Shown here: one piece after another, positions 1 to 7,990 of the stretch | How positions within the stretch are numbered: position 1 is the stretch's first letter | Layout: each line of letters starts with the position of its first letter | Assembly: GCA_964406445.1 (NCBI GenBank) | Contig: CAYORU010000034.1 | Location: 1 to 36,532, forward strand | Source of the DNA: SG8-30 sp964406445 | GTDB lineage: Bacteria > Pseudomonadota > Gammaproteobacteria > Steroidobacterales > Steroidobacteraceae | Direction: 5' to 3' | Length of the DNA: 36,532 nucleotides | The notes under the pieces: generated by a model | Told to the model about the DNA's origin: nothing | Seen by the model: the letters and a program-made list of their open reading frames with translations, nothing else | Database searches by the model: none | Position numbers and translations under genes: made by a program

Positions 1-1104
<1,104 letters not shown>

Positions 1105-1153
1105 CCGCCGGGGGCGCGTCGCCACGAAGCTGCCGCCCGAGGGCGGACGAGGC

Positions 1154-2746
1154 TCAGGCGGCGGCGCTGACGCTTCCGGACGCCGCCGGCGCGCTGCTGC
1201 GGATGAGGTGGTCGAAGGCCGACAGCGCGGCCGTCGAGCCGGCGCCCATCGCGATCACGATCTGCTTGTAGGGCACCGTCGTCGCGTCGCCCGCCGCGAA
1301 CACGCCCGGCAACGAGGTGTGGCCGCGATCGTCGATCACGATCTCGCCGCGCGGCGTGAGGTCGATCACTCCCTTCAGCCACTCCGTGTTCGGCAGAAGC
1401 CCGATCTGCACGAAGATGCCCTCGAGCTCGACCCGACGCGACTGGCCGGTCGCGCGGTCCTTGTAGTCGAGCCCGGTCACCCGGCTGCCGTCGCCGAGCA
1501 CCTCGGTGGTCTGGGCGTTCACGACCACCTCGACGTTCGGCAGGCTCCTCAGCTTGCGCTGCAGCACCTCGTCAGCGCGAAGCCTCGCGTCGAACTCGAT
1601 CAGGGTCACGTGCTTCACGATGCCGGCCAGGTCGATCGCGGCCTCGACGCCCGAGTTGCCGCCGCCGATCACCGCCACGCGCTTGCCCTTGTAGAGCGGG
1701 CCGTCGCAGTGCGGGCAGTAGGCGACGCCGCGGTTCTTGTACTGCTCCTCGCCCGGGACGTTGATGTTCCGCCAGCGCGCGCCGGTCGCGAGCACGACGC
1801 TGCGCGCCTTGAGGCTGGCGCCGTTCTCGAGCCGCACCTCGATCAGGCCGCCGGGCTCGCGCGCAGGAATGAGCGTCCCGGCCCGCTGCAGGTTCATCAC
1901 GTCGACCTCGTACTCGCGGACGTGCTGCTCGAGCGCGGCCGCGAGTTTCGGGCCCTCGGTCTCCTTGACCGAGATGAAGTTCTCGATGCCCATGGTGTCG
2001 AGCACCTGTCCGCCGAAGCGTTCGGTGGCGATACCGGTGCGGATGCCCTTGCGGGCGGCATAGATCGCCGCCGCGGCGCCGGCCGGCCCGCCTCCGACGA
2101 TCAGCACGTCGAACGGCGCCTTGGCCTTGATCTTCTCCGCCTCGCGCGCCACGGCGCCGGTGTCGATCTTCGCCAGCACCTGGGCGAAGTCCATGCGCCC
2201 CGAAGCGAACGGCTTGCCGTTCAGGTACACGCTCGGCACCGCCATCACCTGGCGGGCCTCGACCTCGTCCTGGAACAGCGCGCCGTCGATCGCGACGTGG
2301 TGGATGCGGGGATTGACGACGCTCATCAGGTTGAGCGCCTGCACCACGTCCGGGCAGTTCTGGCAGGACAGCGAGAAGTAGGTCTCGAAGTGGAAGTCGC
2401 CGTCGAGGGCCCGCGCCTGGTCGAGCAGCTCCTGCTCGACCTTCGGCGGGTAGCCGCCGACCTGCAGCAGCGCGAGGACGAGGGAGGTGAACTCGTGGCC
2501 GAGCGGGATGCCGGCGAAGCGCACCGACACGTCGGAGCCCACCCGGTTGATCGCGAACGACGGCCGCCGCGCGTCGTCGTCGCGGCGCACGACCGTGATC
2601 TTGTCGGAGAGCGCCGCGATCTCGTCGAGCAGCCCGGCCAGCTCCCGCGAGGCATCACCGTCGTCCAGCGACGAGGCGAGCTCGATCGGCTGGACGAGCC
2701 GGGCGAGATATCCCTCGAGCTGGGTCTTCAGGTTCGGATCGAGCAT
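1154..2746 (-). CDS. ahpF: Alkyl hydroperoxide reductase subunit F (AhpF)
   Basis: AhpF is a cytoplasmic FAD flavoprotein that passes electrons from NADH to AhpC so that AhpC can reduce peroxides. The 530-residue protein has the full family layout. An N-terminal thioredoxin-like domain carries CQNC (C128/C131), an FAD-binding motif VGGGPAGAAAA lies near residue 217, the redox-active CPHC is at C344/C347, and a pyridine-nucleotide motif VIGGGNSG follows. Length and cysteine positions agree with E. coli AhpF (about 521 aa). I chose the ATG at 2746 (MLDPNLKTQLEGYL), which matches the usual AhpF start and has AAGGAGG about seven bases upstream; an in-frame start 21 bases earlier would lie on top of that site. 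It follows ahpC on the same strand after 93 bases that contain a strong hairpin. Confidence 0.95.
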   Translation of the reverse strand: MLDPNLKTQLEGYLARLVQPIELASSLDDGDASRELAGLLDEIAALSDKITVVRRDDDARRPSFAINRVGSDVSVRFAGIPLGHEFTSLVLALLQVGGYPPKVEQELLDQARALDGDFHFETYFSLSCQNCPDVVQALNLMSVVNPRIHHVAIDGALFQDEVEARQVMAVPSVYLNGKPFASGRMDFAQVLAKIDTGAVAREAEKIKAKAPFDVLIVGGGPAGAAAAIYAARKGIRTGIATERFGGQVLDTMGIENFISVKETEGPKLAAALEQHVREYEVDVMNLQRAGTLIPAREPGGLIEVRLENGASLKARSVVLATGARWRNINVPGEEQYKNRGVAYCPHCDGPLYKGKRVAVIGGGNSGVEAAIDLAGIVKHVTLIEFDARLRADEVLQRKLRSLPNVEVVVNAQTTEVLGDGSRVTGLDYKDRATGQSRRVELEGIFVQIGLLPNTEWLKGVIDLTPRGEIVIDDRGHTSLPGVFAAGDATTVPYKQIVIAMGAGSTAALSAFDHLIRSSAPAASGSVSAAA

Positions 2747-2770
2747 GGCGACGCCTCCTTCGCGCAAGTT

Positions 2771-2828
2771 GGCCGCCGGCCCGGCGCCGTCCCCGGGGGA
2801 GAGGGACGAGCGGCGCCGGGCGGCGGCC
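2771..2828 (-). other. Long GC-rich hairpin between ahpC and ahpF
   Basis: Bases 2771-2789 and 2811-2828 are complementary over 18 base pairs with one bulged base. The loop contains a further possible 5-bp pairing (GTCCC with GGGAC). It lies 11 bases after the ahpC stop codon and just before the ahpF ribosome-binding site. There is no T-run on the minus strand after the stem, so it looks more like a transcript-processing, stabilising or attenuating element than a full terminator. That role is inferred. Confidence 0.6.
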
Positions 2829-2839
2829 GAGGGGAACGG

Positions 2840-3403
2840 TCAGATCTTGCCGACGAGATCCAGCGAGGGGGCGATCGTCTTGGCGCCCTCCTTCCACTTC
2901 GCCGGGCAGACCTCGCCCGGATGCGCGGCCACGTACTGGGCGGCCTTCAGCTTGCGGAGCGTCTCGTTCATGTCGCGGGCGATGGCGTTGTCGTGCACCT
3001 CGACGGTCTTGATGACGCCCTCAGGGTTGACGATGAAGGTCCCGCGCAGCGCCAGGCCCTCCTCGTCGATGTGGACGTCGAAGGCGCGGGTCAGCGCGTG
3101 GGTCGGGTCGCCGACCAGCGGGAACTTCGCCTTGCCCACCGCCGGCGAGGTCTCGTGCCACACCTTGTGCGAGAACTGCGTGTCGGTGGTGACGATGTAC
3201 ACCTCCGCGCCCGCCTTCTGGAACTCGGCGTAGTTCTGCGCGGCGTCCTCGACTTCGGTCGGGCAGTTGAACGTGAATGCGGCCGGCATGAACACGATCA
3301 CCGACCACTTGCCCTTGAGCGAGGCATCGGTGACTTCGACGAACTTGCCGTTGTGGAAGGCGTTGGCCTTGAACGGCTTCACCTGGGTATTGATCAGCGA
3401 CAT
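2840..3403 (-). CDS. ahpC: Alkyl hydroperoxide reductase subunit C (AhpC), 2-Cys peroxiredoxin
   Basis: AhpC is a cytoplasmic typical 2-Cys peroxiredoxin that reduces hydrogen peroxide, organic peroxides and peroxynitrite and is recycled by AhpF. The 187-residue length is exactly that of the AhpC1 family. The peroxidatic cysteine is C47 in FTFNCPTE, within the PxxxTxxC motif, and the resolving cysteine is C166 in GEVCPAKW. The usual PADFTF segment reads PAAFTF here, which leaves the catalytic motif intact. The ATG at 3403 gives the canonical MSLINTQVKPFKA start. The gene is first in the ahpC-ahpF operon and sits 63 bases from a near-perfect OxyR site, so peroxide induction through OxyR is very likely. 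Confidence 0.97.
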   Translation of the reverse strand: MSLINTQVKPFKANAFHNGKFVEVTDASLKGKWSVIVFMPAAFTFNCPTEVEDAAQNYAEFQKAGAEVYIVTTDTQFSHKVWHETSPAVGKAKFPLVGDPTHALTRAFDVHIDEEGLALRGTFIVNPEGVIKTVEVHDNAIARDMNETLRKLKAAQYVAAHPGEVCPAKWKEGAKTIAPSLDLVGKI

Positions 3404-3438
3404 GCGCGGCTCCTGTGGGCAGGGGTTTGGAGTTCCCT

Positions 3439-3467
3439 ATTGTCGCGGATCGGCCTCATAGAGCCAA
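3439..3467 (-). promoter_or_regulatory. Predicted ahpC sigma70-type promoter
   Basis: On the minus strand TTGGCT (plus 3462-3467) and GACAAT (plus 3439-3444) are separated by 17 bases. Each matches four of six consensus positions, which fits a weak promoter that needs an activator. The -35 hexamer abuts the OxyR site, the arrangement expected for OxyR activation. Confidence 0.5.
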
Positions 3468-3503
3468 TAGACGATCACGATGAATCTGATAGATATTGCC
3501 TAT
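3467..3503 (-). promoter_or_regulatory. OxyR operator upstream of ahpC
   Basis: OxyR contacts four quarter-sites in the pattern ATAG-N7-CTAT-N7-ATAG-N7-CTAT over 37 bp. The sequence reads ATAG (3467-3470), CGAT (3478-3481), ATAG (3489-3492) and CTAT (3500-3503), each separated by exactly seven bases: 15 of 16 key positions with perfect spacing. The site lies at roughly -36 to -72 relative to the predicted ahpC start point. oxyR itself is not in the window. Confidence 0.85.
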
Positions 3504-3609
3504 CTTGCCGCGCCAGCCCAGCAGCCCGCGGCGCCGGACGAGGATCGCGAGGCCCGGGTCCGGGCCGCCGCGCACTCACGTCGGGGCGCCGAAGGTCGTC
3601 GGCCCCGCC

Positions 3610-3978
3610 TCAGCCGAGGCAGAACGCGACCAGTTTGTTGCCGTCCATGTCGCGGAAATAGCCGCCGTAGAAACCCTGCCCCCGCGGTCCGGCGGCGCCC
3701 TCGTCCTTGCCGCCCAGTTCGAGCGCCTTGCGGTGGACGCGGTCGACGTTCTCGCGCGTGCCGACCGCCAGCGCGATCATGACGCCGTTGCCCACGGTGG
3801 CGGCCTGACCGTCGAAGGGCTTCATGACGCAGAACATCGGCTGGTCCATGGACTTGCCCCAGGCGATGCCGCGGCCGAGGTCCATGATCCGCTTGGCGCC
3901 GAGGTCGGCGAACAGGGCGTCGTAGAAGGCGGCGGCGCGGTCCAGGTCATTCGTGCCGAGGGTGACGTAGCCGATCAC
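3610..3978 (-). CDS. VOC-superfamily (glyoxalase/bleomycin-resistance-like) protein
   Basis: This 122-residue protein is a single vicinal-oxygen-chelate domain. It opens with IGYVTLGTNDLDRAAAFYDALF, the usual first beta-alpha unit, and ends with GYFRDMDGNKLVAFC, the usual last strand. Such small cytoplasmic proteins are mostly of unknown substrate, and some are glyoxalases, dioxygenases or antibiotic-binding proteins. I chose the GTG at 3978, which matches the family start and has a GGAG motif eight bases upstream; a longer frame to 4035 adds 19 residues unlike the family. It is probably a single-gene unit, with 106 bases to the OxyR site of the ahp operon downstream. The substrate cannot be told from sequence. 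Confidence 0.8.
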   Translation of the reverse strand: MIGYVTLGTNDLDRAAAFYDALFADLGAKRIMDLGRGIAWGKSMDQPMFCVMKPFDGQAATVGNGVMIALAVGTRENVDRVHRKALELGGKDEGAAGPRGQGFYGGYFRDMDGNKLVAFCLG

Positions 3979-4251
3979 GGGTGGGCTCCTCACAATAAAG
4001 CCGGACAGGAGTCGACATGGTGCCCCAAATGCCAATCGGCGACCAGCAACCCGCGGTACATGCGCGCGGCGGTCGCTCAGGCTACCGGGCGGGTCGTCGC
4101 CAACGTCAGTACAAACCGAGATCAGCGCCGAAACGACTGAACCTCATGCCCGGGCGAAGGGTCCACCAGGCATGGGAAGGCGTGTTCGCAGCGAGCAAGT
4201 GGCTCCGCGCCGGTTGTCACCGGCCTACGCGGCTCGGCATCCACCAGCAGA

Positions 4252-4614
4252 ATGAAGCGCACAGGTCTCGCCTGGTGCCTCGCGCTGGTCGCCGTCGCCC
4301 AGATGGTGACGGGTCCCGCCGCGCACGCGCTGGCGCCGGTTACCCCGTACGCGGCCGGCGCCGCCGCAACCATTCTCCACCCGGGCGCGCCGGCGCAGCA
4401 GGAGAGCCCAGTCTCCGAGTCGGCGCCACACGATGGCTGCAGCGCGCCTGCTTTCCTGAACTGCGCCTGCGATTGTGCATGCGGGCACACGCCCCCGCTC
4501 GGCGCGCCCGAGTTCGCGCCGGCGAGGCCAGTGCCGCCCACGCTCGTCGCGCGGACGCCCCCGGGGCCCGCGTTCCTCGCCCTGTCCTACGACTTCCTCC
4601 GCCCGCCGAACTGA
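4252..4614 (+). CDS. Small secreted Cys-cluster protein, possibly metal-binding
   Basis: I do not recognise this 120-residue protein. It starts with a signal peptide (MKRTGLAWCLALVAVAQMVTG, likely cleaved near residue 26). The mature part has a compact cysteine and histidine cluster, HDGCSAPAFLNCACDCACGH, between prolines and alanines, and no catalytic motif. Similar short Cys/His loops occur in secreted proteins near copper or cation-resistance genes, so metal binding is a guess. A modest codon-bias signal and the signal peptide support a real gene, though the ribosome-binding site is weak. It precedes another small secreted protein on the same strand by 78 bases. The 273 bases before it, up to the VOC gene, contain no gene or regulatory motif I can name. 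Confidence 0.6.
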   Translation: MKRTGLAWCLALVAVAQMVTGPAAHALAPVTPYAAGAAATILHPGAPAQQESPVSESAPHDGCSAPAFLNCACDCACGHTPPLGAPEFAPARPVPPTLVARTPPGPAFLALSYDFLRPPN

Positions 4615-4692
4615 GATCCCGGCTCGAAGCTTTGGCGGCGTGGCCCCGCGGGCCACGCGCATTGCACGGGATTTCAATTGCGGAGATTGATC

Positions 4693-5022
4693 ATGAACAC
4701 CTTGAGGAACATTGCCGCGGCCGTCCTGGCGGCATTCGCGATCGGCACGTTCGTGCCTGAAGCTGTCGCCGAGGCCCGATCGGCGGCAGACCACTTGGCC
4801 ATCGCCGCGGCCTACGAGACGGAAGCGGCGGACGCCGAGGCGCGGGCCGCCATGCACGGAAAAATGGCCCGTGGCTACGGAGTGTCAGGCGCGCCGAAGG
4901 GTAGCCGGTCGAGCATGGTGTCTCACTGCCAGAGGCTGGTGAAGCACTACCGTGCCGCGGCCGACGACTTCCGGGCGCTGGCGGCTGAGCACCGCAGGCT
5001 GGCCGGCACCGCGGGCCAGTAG
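4693..5022 (+). CDS. Small secreted helical protein, unknown function
   Basis: This 109-residue protein has an N-terminal signal peptide ending near VPEAVA. The mature part looks all-helical, with regularly spaced His, Met and Tyr: DHLAIAAAYETEA, MHGKMARGYG, MVSHCQRLVKHYRAAA and LAAEHRRLAG. The HxxM and MxxHC pieces could bind heme or a soft metal, but that is speculative. I chose the ATG at 4693 because GGAG lies seven bases upstream; a TTG start 15 bases earlier is less likely. It probably forms a unit with the preceding Cys-cluster gene and converges on the zincin protease gene across a region of three hairpins. Confidence 0.7.
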   Translation: MNTLRNIAAAVLAAFAIGTFVPEAVAEARSAADHLAIAAAYETEAADAEARAAMHGKMARGYGVSGAPKGSRSSMVSHCQRLVKHYRAAADDFRALAAEHRRLAGTAGQ

Positions 5023-5032
5023 GCGGGCCAAA

Positions 5033-5133
5033 GGGAGGCCGCGCCCACGGCGGCCTCCCCTCGGCGGCCTGGCGCCGCGTCGCGAGCCCGTCAGCTCCCG
5101 GGCTCGAAGCCGCGCCGGCAGCGACGCGGCTTC
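5033..5133. terminator. Three consecutive perfect stem-loops between convergent genes
   Basis: The first hairpin pairs 5033-5042 with 5050-5059 (10 bp, 7-base loop). The second pairs 5083-5090 with 5099-5106 (8 bp, 8-base loop). The third pairs 5106-5114 with 5125-5133 (9 bp, 10-base loop) and overlaps the stop codon of the minus-strand gene. None has a long T-run, although TTT follows the first on the minus strand. A bidirectional termination or 3'-end protection role is inferred from the convergent context. Confidence 0.45.
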
Positions 5134-6130
5134 AGGGAGCAGTTCGAGGCGCGGCGGCGGCGCTTTCGACGACCGCAGGGGGCTGCACCGGCTCCGGCTC
5201 GAACTCCACGACGTAATCGCCGTAAATCGGATCGTAGTAGTGCCCGCCCTCGGCATAGTCAGGATTCCAGGCGCGGCGGCCGTCGGCTTGCACTCGATAC
5301 ACGAACGGCGAGAGATGCAGTCGCTCCCGGTGCCAGCGTCCCTCCGCTCCAGAGGGAATTTCCGTGCCGCGGCCGTACAACATGAGACCTCCCTCGGCCC
5401 TGATCTCGTGCTGCGGGTTGGTTGCCCTGTACTCGTGGCTGACATTCATCAGCTTGTGGCCGAGTTCGTGCGCCAACAGACGGCCGTACGCGTCGTTGCG
5501 CGTCACCGTGATCACGCCGCGCAGATGCGGCGGGAGGTCACGGTAGCTGTAGGTCGGAAAGGAGAGGCCTCCTGTCGTGATCGTGCGAATCTCCCAGGTT
5601 CGCTCGTCGAGCTTCTCGAAGAACGACATGAACACGTCCTGGAGAATGACTACGTGCACGGTACGCGACGCATCCTGGCCCTGCTCGACGATCGAGTCGA
5701 AGGCCGCGCGTGCCTCCGGCGCCAGCGACGACTTCTGCCGGACGGAATCGACGTACATGTTCACGCGACGGCCCGGCGGCGTCTCGCCCGTCATGTCGTT
5801 CGACTGGATTTCCAGGTATTCCGGCTCGACAGGCCCGGTTCTGATCCCGACCAGGCGCAGCTGCACCCCCGCCGCCGCGAAAACGTCCCTGGCCGTGCCG
5901 AACTCCAGGAGAAACCTGTCGAGGGAGAAGCTCTGCGCGAAGGCCGGGTCGAGGTTGGACGGCAGATAGACAGCGACGTCGACGGTCGGCTCACCGAGCC
6001 GCAATCCCGCGTTCAGTCGGGCGACATCCGCCTGCCTGATCGCCGCCCATGCCGCCCCCTGCGCTGACGCGGCAGTCGCCGTTAGCGACCACGCCACGAG
6101 CGCCACCCGCAGAATGATCTTGCTGCTCAC
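5132..6130 (-). CDS. Secreted zincin-type metalloprotease
   Basis: The 332-residue protein begins with a signal peptide (cleavage likely after ATAASA, near residue 23). Its key motif is HELGHKLMNVSHE at residues 221-233: H221, E222 and H225 form the HExxH zinc site, and H232 is a candidate third ligand. The spacing HExxH-X6-H is one residue longer than the metzincin pattern HExxH-x2-G-x2-H. M250 in GGLMLYG could be a Met-turn. The C-terminus (DYAEGGHYYDPIYGDY, then a Pro/Glu/Ala tail) has no clear match. It is the last gene of the minus-strand cluster, 41 bases after a DUF4198 gene, so it may free peptides or metals for the uptake genes. Protease activity is well supported; substrate and exact family are not. 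Confidence 0.75.
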   Translation of the reverse strand: MSSKIILRVALVAWSLTATAASAQGAAWAAIRQADVARLNAGLRLGEPTVDVAVYLPSNLDPAFAQSFSLDRFLLEFGTARDVFAAAGVQLRLVGIRTGPVEPEYLEIQSNDMTGETPPGRRVNMYVDSVRQKSSLAPEARAAFDSIVEQGQDASRTVHVVILQDVFMSFFEKLDERTWEIRTITTGGLSFPTYSYRDLPPHLRGVITVTRNDAYGRLLAHELGHKLMNVSHEYRATNPQHEIRAEGGLMLYGRGTEIPSGAEGRWHRERLHLSPFVYRVQADGRRAWNPDYAEGGHYYDPIYGDYVVEFEPEPVQPPAVVESAAAAPRTAP

Positions 6131-6171
6131 TCGCGAATCTCCTGTCGATACCCGCCTGGCCGGAGCCGGAG

Positions 6172-7002
6172 CTATTTGACCGTGAAAGTCAGGGTGGCCC
6201 AGTTCGACTCGTAGTCGACCTCGGCCTCGTCGACTTTCTTCATGTGAATCAGCGAGATGTACCAGATAGCCTTGTTGCTGATCAGGAACTTCGCCCGACC
6301 CTCGGCATCGGTGCGCAGCGCATAGTGGGTGATGTGCTCGCCCGACTCGTCGTGGCCGTGGAAGCCCTCGTACCCGACCCGGACCGGCAGGTCGGCCGCC
6401 GGCTTGCTGTCGATCAAGACGCGAAAGCCTAGCTCTTGCCCAAAGCGCAGGTCGTAGGGATTGGCGTCTGGAACGATTTCGACGGGGTAGCCCAGCACTG
6501 CCGAGTAGTCACCCGTGCGCCGTTTCCCAACCTGCACCACGGCCTTGACGTGCTTTGAATAGCGCTCCCGAACAACCTCGGGACCCTGGCCCTTCTCGAA
6601 CTCCGCGAGCATGTCGACGACGCCATCGTGCTTCAGGTACGCGACGAAGTCGTCGCGCTTGAGCGCGATGAGCGACGGTCTGGTCGAGACACCGATGACA
6701 TAGGTTCCCGCGGCGCCGGACCGGTACCTAAGGTAGGACGTCGAGCCGTCCTCCTCGTCGTACCAGTCCGACTCCGGCGGATGCGTGCTCCGGCCGTGGG
6801 CGATGATGCTCACGTCGCGCATGCGGTCGCGGCTGACGGCGTTTTCGCTGATGTCGAACGTGCCGTTCAACAGGCGCACCACCTGCTCGGCATTCTCGGC
6901 GAGCTCGTAGCCCTCGGACTTGAGGAACATCTCGTGGGCCGAAGCCGACGCCGCAAAGGCGGTGGCGGCAGACAACAGAATCGAGGGCAGGATGGCTCTC
7001 AT
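6172..7002 (-). CDS. DUF4198-type periplasmic protein, copy 2
   Basis: The 276-residue protein has a signal peptide cleaved probably after SASA, so the mature chain would begin HEMFLKSEGY. This His-led opening, the beta-rich middle and the late FRVLIDSKPAADLPVRVGY segment are typical of DUF4198 proteins. That family is often found next to nickel, cobalt or TonB-dependent metal-uptake genes, and its biochemical role is unclear. It is a paralogue of the gene just upstream: both have NGT(F/Y) near the start, a KHDGVxD(M/T)L segment, a VRERY(S/T)KHxKA segment and the ending EVDYESNW. The start has GGAG about ten bases upstream. Periplasmic metal or ligand binding is an inference from family context. 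Confidence 0.8.
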   Translation of the reverse strand: MRAILPSILLSAATAFAASASAHEMFLKSEGYELAENAEQVVRLLNGTFDISENAVSRDRMRDVSIIAHGRSTHPPESDWYDEEDGSTSYLRYRSGAAGTYVIGVSTRPSLIALKRDDFVAYLKHDGVVDMLAEFEKGQGPEVVRERYSKHVKAVVQVGKRRTGDYSAVLGYPVEIVPDANPYDLRFGQELGFRVLIDSKPAADLPVRVGYEGFHGHDESGEHITHYALRTDAEGRAKFLISNKAIWYISLIHMKKVDEAEVDYESNWATLTFTVK

Positions 7003-7051
7003 CGTGAGCTTTCTCCGGTGGATCGCGGTGGCGGGCCGCGTGACGATTGCG

Positions 7052-7924
7052 CTACTTGATTTCGAACGTGATCGTGGACCAGTTCGACTCGTAGTCGACC
7101 TCGCCGTCGTCCATTGGCTGCATGTGGATCAGCTGGATGAACCACTTGTCCGCGACCGACACCTTGAAACTGGCGCGTCCCTCTGCGTCCGTGCGAAGCG
7201 TGTAGAGACTGGCGTCCGGCACGTCCGCCTTAGGCTCCACCGGCCGTCCAGCGTGGCTCACGTACACCAGCTGATTGGCCAGAGGCTTGCCCTCGTAGAG
7301 GACCCGGAACGGCATCTCCTCTCCCACCTTCACCTTGCCGGGATGCCTGTCGACGAAGATCTCGACCTTGTAGCCGAGAGCCGCCTTGTAGTCGTCGGTC
7401 AGCGGTGCGCCGACCTGGAAGATGGCCTTGGCGTGCTTGGTGTAGCGCTCGCGGACGGTTGAAAGCCGGTTGTTGGCGCTGAAGTCCTTCAGCGTATCCG
7501 CGACGCCGTCGTGCTTCAGGTAATTGGCGAACATCTCGGCCGGCAAGGCTATGTAGTCCGGGATGGCCGCGAGGCCGGCAAGGCCGGTCCCTTCCGGGTC
7601 GGCGACCACCTTGATGTAGGTGCTCTTGTAGCCGGGGTTGCCGTCGACGTCCGCCACGTCGCCTGCGTCCGGCGTGCGGCGCTTTCCGCCCATCACGATG
7701 CTGATGTCGCGCGACATCTTGCGGGTGATGGAGTAGCCGCTCTCGTGGTACGTGCCGTTGCGGAGAATCAGGAAATTGTCGGTCCCCGGCCGCATCGGGT
7801 TGATGTCGGCGATGAGGAAGGTCTGGTGCGCCGCTGCGCTTCCTGCCCCGAGTGCGAGGAATGCGCCAAGCAGCGACGATATGGCGCGGAGCGAGGCTGC
7901 CGCATACCTGGATGTAGTCTTCAT
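7052..7924 (-). CDS. DUF4198-type periplasmic protein, copy 1
   Basis: The 290-residue protein has a signal peptide ending GSAAA, with the mature chain predicted to begin HQTFLIADIN. It is a paralogue of the next gene in the operon and shares its landmarks, including YLKHDGVADTL, VRERYTKHAKA and the terminal DGEVDYESNWSTITFEIK. A segment with PFRVLYEGKPLANQLVYV is characteristic of DUF4198 carboxy-terminal domains, which resemble carbohydrate-binding or Ig-like folds. The ATG at 7924 has GGAGAG eight bases upstream. It lies 66 bases after the TonB-dependent receptor with a stable hairpin between, so expression may differ from that of the receptor. A role with the receptor in periplasmic capture of a metal complex is inferred. 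Confidence 0.82.
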   Translation of the reverse strand: MKTTSRYAAASLRAISSLLGAFLALGAGSAAAHQTFLIADINPMRPGTDNFLILRNGTYHESGYSITRKMSRDISIVMGGKRRTPDAGDVADVDGNPGYKSTYIKVVADPEGTGLAGLAAIPDYIALPAEMFANYLKHDGVADTLKDFSANNRLSTVRERYTKHAKAIFQVGAPLTDDYKAALGYKVEIFVDRHPGKVKVGEEMPFRVLYEGKPLANQLVYVSHAGRPVEPKADVPDASLYTLRTDAEGRASFKVSVADKWFIQLIHMQPMDDGEVDYESNWSTITFEIK

Positions 7925-7956
7925 GATCTCTCTCCGTTGATGTTGGCGAATCCGGA

Positions 7957-7981
7957 AGGAGGCGTCATTGCGACGCCTCCT
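7957..7981 (-). other. Intergenic hairpin between receptor and DUF4198 genes
   Basis: Bases 7957-7966 (AGGAGGCGTC) pair perfectly with 7972-7981 (GACGCCTCCT) around a five-base loop. There is no T-run on the minus strand after it. It sits 10 bases after the receptor stop codon and could be a partial terminator or transcript-stabilising structure inside the operon. Confidence 0.5.
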
Positions 7982-7990
7982 CCCTGAACG

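Noticed and set aside
1133..1146. Hairpin CCGCCC-GA-GGGCGG between ybiT and ahpF as a terminator
   Set aside because: The stem is short with a too-small loop and there is no T-run; it is expected by chance at this GC content.
3551..3566. GGCCCG/CGGGCC hairpin downstream of the VOC gene as a terminator
   Set aside because: It has only six pairs and no T-run on either strand, so it is not distinguishable from GC-rich background.
1208..3661. An 817-residue plus-strand open frame opposite ahpF and ahpC
   Set aside because: Its sequence is low-complexity Arg/Ala/Gly/His-rich and has no recognisable domain. It is the complement of two clearly identified genes in GC-rich DNA.
4036..4251. Possible cobalamin-type riboswitch before the small secreted gene
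   Set aside because: Scattered GC-rich pairings and an AGGCATGGGAAGGC stretch are present, but the conserved cobalamin-riboswitch boxes are not.
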